The notes under the pieces: generated by a model
What the model saw: only the letters and a program-made list of their open reading frames with translations
Databases searched by the model: none
What the model was told of the DNA's origin: nothing
Translations under genes and position numbers: made by a program
Assembly (NCBI RefSeq): GCF_029945895.1
Contig: NZ_JAQSDL010000076.1
Span: 1-64,000 of the forward strand
DNA length: 64,000 bases
Reading direction: 5' to 3'
Source: Polaromonas sp.
GTDB taxonomy: Bacteria; Pseudomonadota; Gammaproteobacteria; Burkholderiales; Burkholderiaceae_C
Shown: positions 41,482-49,764 of the stretch, in pieces
How positions within the stretch are numbered: position 1 is the stretch's first letter
Layout of the letters: every line of letters starts with the position of its first letter

Positions 41482-42180
41482 ATGAAGACTGTACCCCGCG
41501 TATTGGTGGTGGAAGACGAGCCGGCGATCGCCGAGCTTGTTGCCGTCAACCTCAGGCACAACGGCTTTCAGCCCATCTGGGCGGCCGACGGCGATGCTGC
41601 CCAGCGCGAGCTCGATGCCGTGTTGCCGGATGTCATCCTGCTGGACTGGATGCTGCCTGGCCACAGTGGTCTGCAACTGGCCAAGAAATGGCGTTCCAGC
41701 GCGCGCACCAAGGCCATCCCCATCCTCATGATCACGGCCAGGGGCGACGAGCCGGACAAGATTGCCGGGCTCGATGCCGGGGCGGACGACTACATCACCA
41801 AACCCTTTTCCACCCAGGAATTGCTGGCTCGCATTCGCGCGGTGCTCAGGCGGCGCGCGCCCGAGGCGGTGAATGACAGTGTGGCGGTCGGTGGACTGGT
41901 GCTCGACGCGGCGACCCACCGCATTTCGTTCCAGAACCAGGAGCTCAAACTGGGACCGACGGAGTTCAAGCTGCTGCACTACCTGATGAAACATGTAGAG
42001 CGGGTCCACAGTCGGGGCCAGTTGCTCGACAAGGTCTGGGGCGATCACGTGTTCATTGAGGAACGCACTGTGGATGTCCATGTCAAACGTCTGAGGGAAG
42101 CCCTGGGCCCCGCGGGCGCCCTGGTGGAGACGGTGCGTGGCGCGGGTTATCGGCTGACAGCCCATCCCCGAAGCCAGTGA
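41482..42180 (+). CDS. phoB: Phosphate regulon response regulator PhoB
   Basis: A 232-residue OmpR-type regulator. Receiver: acidic pocket VVEDEPAIAE, phospho-acceptor Asp55 (VILLDWMLPG), MITARGD and the DDYITKPFST Lys. The C-terminal winged helix (LGPTEFKLLHYLMKHVERVH, RTVDVHVKRLREAL, GAGYRL) binds the 11 bp PHO boxes seen before phoX, ppk1 and pstS. Starts 16 bases after phoU. Confidence 0.97.
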   Translation: MKTVPRVLVVEDEPAIAELVAVNLRHNGFQPIWAADGDAAQRELDAVLPDVILLDWMLPGHSGLQLAKKWRSSARTKAIPILMITARGDEPDKIAGLDAGADDYITKPFSTQELLARIRAVLRRRAPEAVNDSVAVGGLVLDAATHRISFQNQELKLGPTEFKLLHYLMKHVERVHSRGQLLDKVWGDHVFIEERTVDVHVKRLREALGPAGALVETVRGAGYRLTAHPRSQ

Positions 42181-42208
42181 GGGAGGGTTTTTCCTTCACA
42201 ATGCGCGC

Positions 42209-43549
42209 ATGATCTGGCGCCTTTTCCGATTTTTCCTGTTCCAGCTGGCGGGCGCACTGTTGGGCAGGCTCTTGCTTGACGGCGGCAGTCCCGCGCAGGG
42301 CGCCATCCTGGGGCTGCTGGCGGCGAGTGCATTGTGGGTGCTGATTGATCTGCGGCGAGGCGCCCGCCTGCTGCTCTGGCTCAAGCGTGGCGAGACTGCT
42401 GCTCCGGCCAGGGTGGGTGGCCTGTGGGGCGAAGTGGCCGACCGGATCTGGCGCTTGCTGAGGGCGCTTGAACTCAAGGTGGCTGACAGCGAAACCAGGC
42501 TGCAGGAGTTCCTGGCTGCCATTCAGGCCTCTCCGAACGGGGTGATCCTGCTCGACAAAAACAACCGCATCGAATGGTGCAACGAGACCGCGACGGGCCA
42601 TTTCGGCTTTGACCCGAAAAAGGACATCATGCAGCATATCGGCAATCTGCTGCGCGATCCCCATTTTGCGGGCTATCTGGCAGGCGACGACTATCTGCAC
42701 GAGGTCGTGATCATTGGTCCACGCAGCACGGCCAGCCGCCCTGTCAGGCTGGCAGTGCATTTGCATCTTTACGGCGAAGGACGCAAGTTGTTGCTGTCGC
42801 GTGACGTCACGGCAATGGAGCAGGCTGAAACCATGCGCCGCGATTTTGTGGCCAATGTGTCGCACGAGATCCGCACACCGCTGACCGTGCTCACGGGTTT
42901 TGTGGAAACACTGCAGACCCTTCCGCTCAATGACGAGGAACGCGCCCATTACCTTGCCCTGATGGCCAGGCAGGCTGAGCGCATGCAGACGCTGGTCAAC
43001 GACCTGCTGACACTTTCACGTCTGGAGGGCAGCCCGCCGCCGGGGAGCAGCGAATGGGTGTCCGTGCGTTCCCTGTTGGTCCTGTGTGAACAGGAGGGAC
43101 GTTCCTTGTCGGCGCTGCTCACCGAAGGAAGCGGGAAAAAGCATGAGTTGCGGGTGGAGGAGGCTGCCGATGAGCAGATCGCCGGCTCGCAGGCGGAATT
43201 GCTCAGCGCGATGTCCAACCTGCTCAACAACGCGGTTCGCTACACGCCTGCGGGCGGCCGCATCGAGGTCATGTGGCAGAGACTGCCGGATGGTCGTTCC
43301 GAATTTTCCGTCCGCGATTCCGGGCCTGGCATCGCGCTTGAGCACATTCCGCGGCTGACCGAGCGTTTCTACCGCGTTGACAGCAGCCGCTCACGCGAAA
43401 CCGGCGGCACCGGGCTGGGCCTGGCGATTGTCAAACACGTGACGCAGCGCCATGGAGCCGAACTGCGCATCGAAAGCCAGCCGGGCCAGGGTTCACGCTT
43501 TTCCATCGCTTTTCCTGCCGCCCGGGTGCGCCAGCTTCAACCCGTCTGA
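42209..43549 (+). CDS. phoR: Phosphate regulon sensor kinase PhoR
   Basis: A 446-residue membrane histidine kinase with two N-terminal membrane segments (FRFFLFQLAGALLGRLLL and GAILGLLAASALWVLIDL), a PAS domain near 98-200 (SPNGVILLDKNNRIEWCNET), the phospho-acceptor His219 (FVANVSHEIRTPLTVLTGF) and the ATPase boxes NLLNNAVRYTP, FSVRDSGPGIA and GGTGLGLAIVKH. PhoR phosphorylates PhoB at low phosphate. It is the last gene of the operon. Confidence 0.97.
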   Translation: MIWRLFRFFLFQLAGALLGRLLLDGGSPAQGAILGLLAASALWVLIDLRRGARLLLWLKRGETAAPARVGGLWGEVADRIWRLLRALELKVADSETRLQEFLAAIQASPNGVILLDKNNRIEWCNETATGHFGFDPKKDIMQHIGNLLRDPHFAGYLAGDDYLHEVVIIGPRSTASRPVRLAVHLHLYGEGRKLLLSRDVTAMEQAETMRRDFVANVSHEIRTPLTVLTGFVETLQTLPLNDEERAHYLALMARQAERMQTLVNDLLTLSRLEGSPPPGSSEWVSVRSLLVLCEQEGRSLSALLTEGSGKKHELRVEEAADEQIAGSQAELLSAMSNLLNNAVRYTPAGGRIEVMWQRLPDGRSEFSVRDSGPGIALEHIPRLTERFYRVDSSRSRETGGTGLGLAIVKHVTQRHGAELRIESQPGQGSRFSIAFPAARVRQLQPV

Positions 43550-43582
43550 TTTCCCGGGCTGGTGCTGCCCTGACTGGCTGCG

Positions 43583-44503
43583 TCAGACCGTGGAGATGAT
43601 CTCGACATCGTTGGCATAGACGTCGATCCGCTTGTCGTACAGGGGAATGGTGGTGCCGTTGACCCGGTTGCTCACCAGCTTGCCCAGGTCCACGTCGGCA
43701 ATCACGATCTGTTCCATGTTGGGCACACCCTCGGCAGCGATGCCGTCACGCGCGAAGGGAAAGTCGGAGGGGGTGATGATGGCGGCCTGCCCGAAATGAA
43801 GGCCCAGCCCTTCGACGGCGAGATTTCCCACGGTGCCGGTGACGGCAACGTACACCTGGTTTTCGATGGCGCGGGCATGGCAGCAGTAGCGAACCCGCCA
43901 GAAGCCCTGCCTGTCATCGGTGCAGGAAGGCACAAAAATAATGTCAGCCCCCTGTTCGCACACCTTTCTGGAGAGTTCGGGAAATTCGATGTCGTAGCAG
44001 ATCAGGATGCTGATGCGCCCGTACGGCGTTTCAAACACCTTCAGCTCATTGCCCGGGTCACCCTTCCATTTTTCCTTCTCCCAGCGCGTCAGATGAATCT
44101 TGTCCTGGGTGAACACCTTGCCGCCGGGCGTGAAAAGGTAGGCGGTGTTGAGCAGGCGCCCATTGGTGATGGTCGGGTGGCTACCGCCGATGATGTGGAC
44201 ACCCCAATGGGCGGCGAGTTCGGTGAACAATGCAATGTAGCGGTCGGTGTAGCTGTCCATTTCCCGCACGGCACGACGCAGGTCACTCGTGTCCATGAAA
44301 GACAGCAGCTGCGTGGTGAAAATTTCGGGAAACATCACGAACTGCGGTTTGTAATCACCGGCGGCCTTCATCACGAAGCGGACCTGGTTCTCAAAACCGT
44401 CCCAGTCGCTGATGGCGCGCAGCAGGTACTGAACGGCGGCGATGCGTACCGTGGTCTGCTGGGGCTTGTGCGCGGGTTCGCGCGCGAGGTCGGTGCTGCT
44501 CAT
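43583..44503 (-). CDS. Carbon-nitrogen hydrolase (nitrilase superfamily), part of a split YhcX-like pair
   Basis: A 306-residue amidase with the Glu-Lys-Cys triad: Glu in VMFPEIFTTQLLSF, Lys in QDKIHLTRWEKEKW and Cys in SILICYDIEFPELSR. It overlaps the preceding GNAT gene by 4 bases (ATGA). In B. subtilis YhcX and many relatives the same GNAT and nitrilase domains are fused into one protein. The reaction is unknown; an amide or N-acyl product of the GNAT half is a reasonable substrate guess. Confidence 0.9.
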   Translation of the reverse strand: MSSTDLAREPAHKPQQTTVRIAAVQYLLRAISDWDGFENQVRFVMKAAGDYKPQFVMFPEIFTTQLLSFMDTSDLRRAVREMDSYTDRYIALFTELAAHWGVHIIGGSHPTITNGRLLNTAYLFTPGGKVFTQDKIHLTRWEKEKWKGDPGNELKVFETPYGRISILICYDIEFPELSRKVCEQGADIIFVPSCTDDRQGFWRVRYCCHARAIENQVYVAVTGTVGNLAVEGLGLHFGQAAIITPSDFPFARDGIAAEGVPNMEQIVIADVDLGKLVSNRVNGTTIPLYDKRIDVYANDVEIISTV

Positions 44504-45174
44504 GCTGTTGCCTCCTCCTGCAGGGCCGCGGCCAACTGCAGGGTGGGTTTTCTTGTGGGGTCGTAGTCCGGGTTGACCCAGGCGATCAATGCGGCATGAC
44601 CGAGGGATTCGCTGTCTTCGGGCAGGTAGTTTTCCATGATGCCGCAGTAGCGGAATCCTTCACGCAGCTGAAAGCTCAGGACAGGGTCCACAAAGTCACC
44701 CCACAGCGTCTTTTTTGCATAGAGTTCTATAGACATCTGCTGTGCGACAACGCTGTACCCCGGCAGCCTGCCGCAGGCAATGATTCGCCGGAGGTTGAGT
44801 TGCCGACAAATGCGGCGCCGGCCTTCATACAGGGCGTGGCCTACCCGTTTGCCACGCAGGCGCGGGTCGACGAAAACCTCCGCACCGTACAGGGTGAACC
44901 CTGCCGGGTTGTGTGTGTCGAAGGTGCCTGCGGCCGTGATCTGGGACCAGGTGTGTTCGTCTGCCCATTCGTCCCATGCAATCACCAGCGAGCTGGCGCA
45001 GCCCACAATGCGCTGGTCCAGCGTGGCGACCAGCTGACCTTCGGGGAACAGGTCCAGTTGATGGACAAGCTGGTCGCGCCGCCAGGGAGCGATGGTGGGG
45101 TAGACATGGGCCTGCAGCTTCAGCAAGGCGTCGATGTCTGCGCGGGAGGTCGGACGAACGGATAATTTGGTCAT
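44500..45174 (-). CDS. GNAT acetyltransferase partner of the nitrilase-type gene
   Basis: A 224-residue GNAT protein. VRPTSRADIDALLKLQAHVY opens the fold and VDPRLRGKRVGHALYEGRRR is the acetyl-CoA loop; GYSVVAQQMSIELYAKKTLW and FQLREGFRYCGIMENYL complete it. It is the first gene of a two-gene operon overlapping the nitrilase gene. The pair corresponds to the N- and C-terminal halves of fused YhcX-like proteins. Confidence 0.88.
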   Translation of the reverse strand: MTKLSVRPTSRADIDALLKLQAHVYPTIAPWRRDQLVHQLDLFPEGQLVATLDQRIVGCASSLVIAWDEWADEHTWSQITAAGTFDTHNPAGFTLYGAEVFVDPRLRGKRVGHALYEGRRRICRQLNLRRIIACGRLPGYSVVAQQMSIELYAKKTLWGDFVDPVLSFQLREGFRYCGIMENYLPEDSESLGHAALIAWVNPDYDPTRKPTLQLAAALQEEATA

Positions 45175-45259
45175 ACGTCATTCTCCTTCTGGGGCCAAGC
45201 TTTGCCAGAGCGTGTTGCCGCAAACGGCCGTAGGAGAAGAGCGGCATTGCCCGCGTCGT

Positions 45260-45303
45260 GTCTCGGGCCCGTCTCGCCCCCGTCTCGCGCCCGTCTTTCC
45301 GCC
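45260..45303. repeat. Four imperfect 11 bp tandem repeats
   Basis: GTCTCGGGCCC, GTCTCGCCCCC, GTCTCGCGCCC and GTCTTTCCGCC follow each other between the GNAT gene and the downstream membrane-protein gene. Spacing is exactly 11 bp. Function unknown. Confidence 0.7.
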
Positions 45304-45326
45304 GCAGCGCGACTGACCGTCTACGG

Positions 45327-47090
45327 TTACTGGCGGCCTGGTGCCTGGCCCGGGTTCGCAGCCTGGCCGGAGGCCGCCACGCTGACTCGTTTATACAGCG
45401 CCACGTTTTCGTTTTTGTCGGTGGGTCGACGCAGGGTGGCCAGATAGGCCCACTCGGGCATGTCCACGGTTTGGCTGAGTGTGTCCTGGGCGTCGGCATC
45501 GACCACCAGGTAAGGGCAGACCGCCTTCGCGCCGGCCCGACGCAGCTGGAGTTGCCCATGGTATTGAAAAGCGGCGACCTGGGCTGAATTCAGACCATAC
45601 ACCTCGACGCAGGCTCCGGGCTCAACGCGTGCTGCGACCTGTCGCGACAGCGGCGCGTAGCTGCGCGCGTAGTCGAGCAGCGGCAGCCACAGCGTCATCA
45701 GCAGCAGCCAGCACAGTGTGGCGCCGCCGGCGGGCAGCACCATGGATTTCCACACCGCCGCGCGCTGGCGGCCGGCCCGCCACCTGACCAGCCAGGCCCA
45801 GGCCAGGGTGGCCAGCGCCGCGGCCAGAAAGGCGAGCCAGGAAAAACTGGGCTCAAAACCAGGCGCCAGCTTGGCGACGTTGGCGGCCGGCTGCCTGGGC
45901 ATGCCGGTCTGCATGGCAATCCAGATCACCCAGATGATGATGGCGCAGCCGGTGAAGAACAGCAGCGTGAACCAGTCAATCAGCGAGGCCACGCTGCGCT
46001 TGAGCGTGGGCAGGGCAAAGGCGGCCAAAGCCGCCAGCGGCGGCAGGCTCAGCAGCAGGCTGCGGTCCGTGGCGGTGGTGGTGACCGTGGCGGCGAGCGC
46101 GACCAATGCAAACCACAGCGGAAGAGCAACATGCCGGCTGGTCAGTTGCCGGCGCCAACGCCACAGGGTCCAGGCGGCCAGCGGCCAGGCGGGCCAGGTG
46201 AACCAGACCAGCAGACGCGCCAGGCTGCGCCATTCCTTGCGGTCTGCCGGACTTTCCAGGCCAGGAATTTCGATCCGCCAGCGCCAGAGATCCAGCCCCC
46301 AGGACAAGGCGGCCACCGCGAGGGTCAATCCCGCGGTCAGCAGCACCCAGCGCCAGGCGTGGGCCGGGTTGTTATCGGGCCGGGCGCTCTGTGCGTTGCC
46401 CCATGCCACCAGCGTGCTGCCGGCGCCCAGGAGGGCTGCCACCGTGGGGGCGCCGCTCAGGGCCAGGCCGGCCAGGCCGACTCCCAACCCGAGGGCCGGT
46501 CCCATCACTTTCCAGGCGTTGCGGTAGGCACTGGCTGCCACGGCATAAAAAACCAGCGCCGTGAAACCGAGCTGCGCCAGGGCGGGCGTGGTTTCGTGCG
46601 AGAGCTGGGCCAGGCCCAGGCTGGCGATCAGGGCCAGCAAGGCGGCATCGGCAATGGCCCGGGCGTAATCGACCGGGCTGGCTTCCCCGCCAAAGGCAAA
46701 CGCCACGGGCTGGGCCTGCGGGCTGCGCGCCAGGTAATAGACGGCGTACCAGGTGCACAGCAGCGTCAGCGCCAGCAGCAGGCCGAACGGTACCCGCGCG
46801 GCATAAGCAGGGTCGAGAAAGGGCAGGGCCTTGATGGCCAATGCGCCCATCCAGTAGGGCGCGAGCGCCTCAAACTCGCCGACCTGCCCCAACAGCAGCG
46901 GATGCAGCCAGCTGGTGTTGCCGGCGGCCAGTTCGCGCATCGTGCCAAAGGCCGCAATGTCGGCGTTTTTCCAGGGACCACGTCCCAGGAAGCCTGGCAA
47001 GACATAGGCCAGGCAGAACAGCAGCAACGCGAGCCGGGGCAACCGGCGAACCGCGGACTGGGCAATGATGGCGGGTGAGGGTTTGTTCAA
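45327..47090 (-). CDS. Polytopic membrane protein, GT-C (ArnT/PMT-like) glycosyltransferase candidate
   Basis: A 587-residue protein with about 12 hydrophobic segments. The first loop contains GRGPWKNADIAAFGTMRELA and WLHPLLLGQVGEFEALAPYW, resembling the periplasmic loop of ArnT/PMT-type GT-C enzymes where an acidic residue pair is catalytic. The C-terminal 90 residues form a soluble domain (VEVYGLNSAQVAAFQYHGQL). Donor and acceptor are unknown; lipid A or glycan modification is a possible role. It is in the same orientation as rpmE but separated by a terminator. Confidence 0.78.
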   Translation of the reverse strand: MNKPSPAIIAQSAVRRLPRLALLLFCLAYVLPGFLGRGPWKNADIAAFGTMRELAAGNTSWLHPLLLGQVGEFEALAPYWMGALAIKALPFLDPAYAARVPFGLLLALTLLCTWYAVYYLARSPQAQPVAFAFGGEASPVDYARAIADAALLALIASLGLAQLSHETTPALAQLGFTALVFYAVAASAYRNAWKVMGPALGLGVGLAGLALSGAPTVAALLGAGSTLVAWGNAQSARPDNNPAHAWRWVLLTAGLTLAVAALSWGLDLWRWRIEIPGLESPADRKEWRSLARLLVWFTWPAWPLAAWTLWRWRRQLTSRHVALPLWFALVALAATVTTTATDRSLLLSLPPLAALAAFALPTLKRSVASLIDWFTLLFFTGCAIIIWVIWIAMQTGMPRQPAANVAKLAPGFEPSFSWLAFLAAALATLAWAWLVRWRAGRQRAAVWKSMVLPAGGATLCWLLLMTLWLPLLDYARSYAPLSRQVAARVEPGACVEVYGLNSAQVAAFQYHGQLQLRRAGAKAVCPYLVVDADAQDTLSQTVDMPEWAYLATLRRPTDKNENVALYKRVSVAASGQAANPGQAPGRQ

Positions 47091-47127
47091 GGGAGGTCAG
47101 GCTGGGCGAAAGTCCTGATTTTGGAGC

Positions 47128-47161
47128 AAAAAAAAGCAGCCTGACGTTCAGGCTGCTTTTT
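47128..47161. terminator. Bidirectional-looking terminator between rpmE and the membrane-protein gene
   Basis: AAAAAGCAGCCTGA - CG - TTCAGGCTGCTTTTT: a stem with A-tract and T-tract on either side. It follows the rpmE stop (minus strand). Confidence 0.92.
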
Positions 47162-47186
47162 CGTGGGGCCGGAGCAGTTTTGCAGC

Positions 47187-47468
47187 TTACTCGGCAGCAG
47201 GTGCTGCAGCGTCTTTGGCAGCGGTCTTGCCAAAACGGTTGCGGAATTTCTCGACGCGGCCACCCATGTTGTCCACGGATTTCTGTGTGCCGGTGTAAAA
47301 CGGATGCGATTCGCTCGACGTATCAAGCTTGTACAGCGGCAGTTCGCGGCCGTCTTCCATCTTCACCATTTCTTTGGTGTTGGCGCAGGAACGGGTCACA
47401 AACTTGAAGTTGTTGGACATGTCCAGGAAACAAACTTCGCGGTAGTTGGGGTGAATGCCTTCTTTCAT
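47187..47468 (-). CDS. rpmE2: 50S ribosomal protein L31 type B
   Basis: A 93-residue ribosomal protein. [33 protein letters not shown] and [20 protein letters not shown] with FRNRF identify L31 type B; it lacks the four-cysteine Zn site. AAGGAAAG precedes the ATG at 47468. Cells often use such Zn-free paralogues in zinc shortage, but in many betaproteobacteria this type is the main copy. The Ala/Lys-rich tail is usual. Confidence 0.96.
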   Translation of the reverse strand: MKEGIHPNYREVCFLDMSNNFKFVTRSCANTKEMVKMEDGRELPLYKLDTSSESHPFYTGTQKSVDNMGGRVEKFRNRFGKTAAKDAAAPAAE

Positions 47469-47589
47469 GATCTTTCCTTGTTCGTTTCGGGAGCCACTCA
47501 AAACCGTTCTGAGCACTTTCCGTGAAGCCTCGCATTATAGCGTGATTCGGAGTATTTGGCGAATGCAGGGCGTGTGGAAGTATTTAGGC

Positions 47590-47681
47590 CAGCCGGGGCC
47601 GCGGAACCGGCTTTGCCGGGCCGCAGGCGCAGCGCCCCCTCGGGGGGCAGGGCGCTACGCGAAGCGAGCAACCGTGGGGGC
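47590..47681 (-). repeat. Family B GC-rich repeat, copy 1 (after rho)
   Basis: On the minus strand it begins AGCCCCCACGGTTGC five bases after the rho stop codon and ends with CGGCAAAGCCGGTTCCGCGG and CCCC. The CCCCCCGAGGGGG core and CGGCAAAGCCG can both form stems. Same orientation to its upstream gene as copies 2 and 3. Confidence 0.88.
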
Positions 47682-47686
47682 TATAT

Positions 47687-48949
47687 CTAGCCGCCGCGCC
47701 TCATCATGTCAAAGAACTCGTGGTTGTTCTTGGTGGCTTTCATGTTCTTGAGCATCAGCTCCATGGACTCGATCTCATCCATGTTGTACATGAACTGGCG
47801 CAGAATCCGCGATTTTTGCAGGATTTCGGGGGCCAGCAGCAGCTCTTCCTTGCGGGTGCCGCTGCGGTTCAGGTGAATCGCCGGGAACACGCGTTTTTCG
47901 TACAGGCGGCGGTCCAGGTGGATCTCGCAGTTGCCGGTGCCCTTGAACTCTTCAAAAATCACCTCGTCCATGCGGCTGCCGGTATCGACCAGCGCAGTGC
48001 CGATGATGGTCAGACTGCCGCCTTCCTCGATCTTGCGCGCGGCGCCGAAGAAACGTTTCGGCCGCTGCAGGGCGTTGGCATCGACGCCGCCGGTCAGCAC
48101 CTTGCCGGAAGAGGGCAGCACATTGTTGTAGGCGCGGGCCAGGCGGGTGATCGAGTCCAGCAGGATCACCACGTCCTTGCCGAGCTCGACCAGGCGCTTG
48201 GCGCGCTCGATCACCATTTCGGCCACATGCACGTGGCGCGCGGCAGGCTCGTCAAAAGTGGAGGAGATCACTTCGCCGCGCACGCTGCGCTGCATCTCGG
48301 TCACCTCTTCAGGGCGCTCGTCCACCAGCAGCACCATCATGACCACTTCGGGGTAGTTGGCGGTGATGGCGTGGGCGATGTTCTGCATCATCACGGTCTT
48401 GCCGGACTTGGGCGGCGCCACCAGCAGGGCGCGCTGGCCCTTGCCGATGGGGGCGATGATGTCGATGATCCGGCTGGTGAGGTTTTCCTCGCCCTTGATG
48501 TCGCGTTCGAGCTTGAACTGCTCGCGCGGGAACAGCGGCGTCAGGTTCTCGAACATCACCTTGTGCTTGTTGGCTTCCGGCGCACCGTCGTTGACCTTGT
48601 CGAGCTTGTTCAGGGCAAAGTAGCGCTCGCCGTCTTTCGGGGTGCGCACTTCGCCTTCGATCATGTCGCCGGTGTGCAGGTTGAAGCGGCGGATCTGGCT
48701 CGGGCTGATGTAGATGTCGTCGGTGGACGCGGTGTAGCTGGAGTCCGGCGCCCGCAGGAAGCCGAAACCGTCGGGCAGCACTTCGAGCACGCCGTCGGCG
48801 ACGATGGTTTCCCCCGTTTTGGAGCGCTTCTTGATGATCGCGAACATCAGCTCCTGCTTGCGCATGCGGCCAGTGTTTTCGATCTCAAGCTCTTCGGCCT
48901 GCTTGAGGACTTCAGACACGTGCAGTGCCTTGAGTTCGTTTAAGTGCAT
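47687..48949 (-). CDS. rho: Transcription termination factor Rho
   Basis: A 420-residue hexameric RNA-dependent ATPase. N-terminal cold-shock-like RNA-binding domain ([20 protein letters not shown]), Walker [17 protein letters not shown], Walker [17 protein letters not shown] and the Q/R loops ([20 protein letters not shown]) are fully conserved. Length is the normal one. Confidence 0.99.
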   Translation of the reverse strand: MHLNELKALHVSEVLKQAEELEIENTGRMRKQELMFAIIKKRSKTGETIVADGVLEVLPDGFGFLRAPDSSYTASTDDIYISPSQIRRFNLHTGDMIEGEVRTPKDGERYFALNKLDKVNDGAPEANKHKVMFENLTPLFPREQFKLERDIKGEENLTSRIIDIIAPIGKGQRALLVAPPKSGKTVMMQNIAHAITANYPEVVMMVLLVDERPEEVTEMQRSVRGEVISSTFDEPAARHVHVAEMVIERAKRLVELGKDVVILLDSITRLARAYNNVLPSSGKVLTGGVDANALQRPKRFFGAARKIEEGGSLTIIGTALVDTGSRMDEVIFEEFKGTGNCEIHLDRRLYEKRVFPAIHLNRSGTRKEELLLAPEILQKSRILRQFMYNMDEIESMELMLKNMKATKNNHEFFDMMRRGG

Positions 48950-49218
48950 GGGGAAACCTTGCGTGAAGTCAACTCCTCGCGGAGTTCAGATAAAAAAACG
49001 GGGGAGGTCTGAAAGGAAGCTAGAGGCGCTTCACAAACCGGGAACTCGAACCGGCCGGCAGCAGCCGGTCAGCGAACAGGGACATTATGACAGGAAATTG
49101 GGGGTGTCTATGGGGGCGGGGGAGGTGCGGGAGCCGGTCCTGGCGATCCGCTTCAGGCCGGAGGGGGCACCGGCAGGCTGTGCAGGGACAGCTTGCCGGC
49201 GGCCGGGAACAAGGCCGG
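48950..49218. other. rho/trxA intergenic region, 269 bp
   Basis: It contains the rho promoter/leader and the trxA 3' end. In many bacteria the rho leader mediates autogenous control. No terminator hairpin or gene was clear. Confidence 0.5.
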
Positions 49219-49551
49219 TCAGGCCAGTTGCTGGTCGATGAAGGCGGTCAGCTGCGCCTTGCTCATGGCGCCAACCTTGGTGGCAGCCAGCTGGCCGTCC
49301 TTGAACAGCATCAGCGTCGGGATTCCGCGGATGCCGAACTTGGCGGGAATGTCGCGGTTTTCGTCCACGTTCATCTTGGCAATCTGCAGGCGGCCGTCGT
49401 AACCGGTGGCGACTTCGTCCAGAATCGGGGCAATCATCTTGCAGGGGCCGCACCACTCGGCCCAGTAGTCGACCAGCACGGGTTTGGAGGCCTGCAGCAC
49501 ATCGGCTTCGAAGGTGGCATCGGTGGTATGTTTGATCAGTTCGCTCGCCAT
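49219..49551 (-). CDS. trxA: Thioredoxin 1
   Basis: A 110-residue thioredoxin. Active site [17 protein letters not shown] with WCGPC; cis-Pro in [15 protein letters not shown]; a C-terminal helix [14 protein letters not shown]. It is a general protein-disulfide reductant and partner for arsenate and peroxide reductases. The gene lies just upstream of rho on the same strand, as in many proteobacteria. Confidence 0.98.
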   Translation of the reverse strand: MASELIKHTTDATFEADVLQASKPVLVDYWAEWCGPCKMIAPILDEVATGYDGRLQIAKMNVDENRDIPAKFGIRGIPTLMLFKDGQLAATKVGAMSKAQLTAFIDQQLA

Positions 49552-49764
49552 GGCGGCTCCTTTGTCTGGTTAGGATGATTACGATGAGGTACGGCAGAAG
49601 TTGCAGCCATTGTGGCAGAAAGCAAGTGGCCGGGTCAGGCGCGCAGGGGCTATCGGCCCGATAGCAATAATTCGATTTACGGCGTTCCGGCCCTCCTTGC
49701 ACTGATTCATCCACAGACCCATGCTCCACTGCCTTTCCCCGCGACTACCATCCCTCAAACCTGC
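49552..49764. other. Divergent trxA / addB-like intergenic region
   Basis: About 213 bases; a GGGGCTATCGGCCCGATAGC palindrome at about 49647-49666 stands out. No further gene was found. Confidence 0.4.

Noticed and set aside
49640..49670. GGGGCTATCGGCCCGATAGC palindrome as a twelfth family A copy
   Set aside because: Only the GCTAT...ATAGC ends match; the GGCCTCCAGCC half is missing, so the likeness may be chance.
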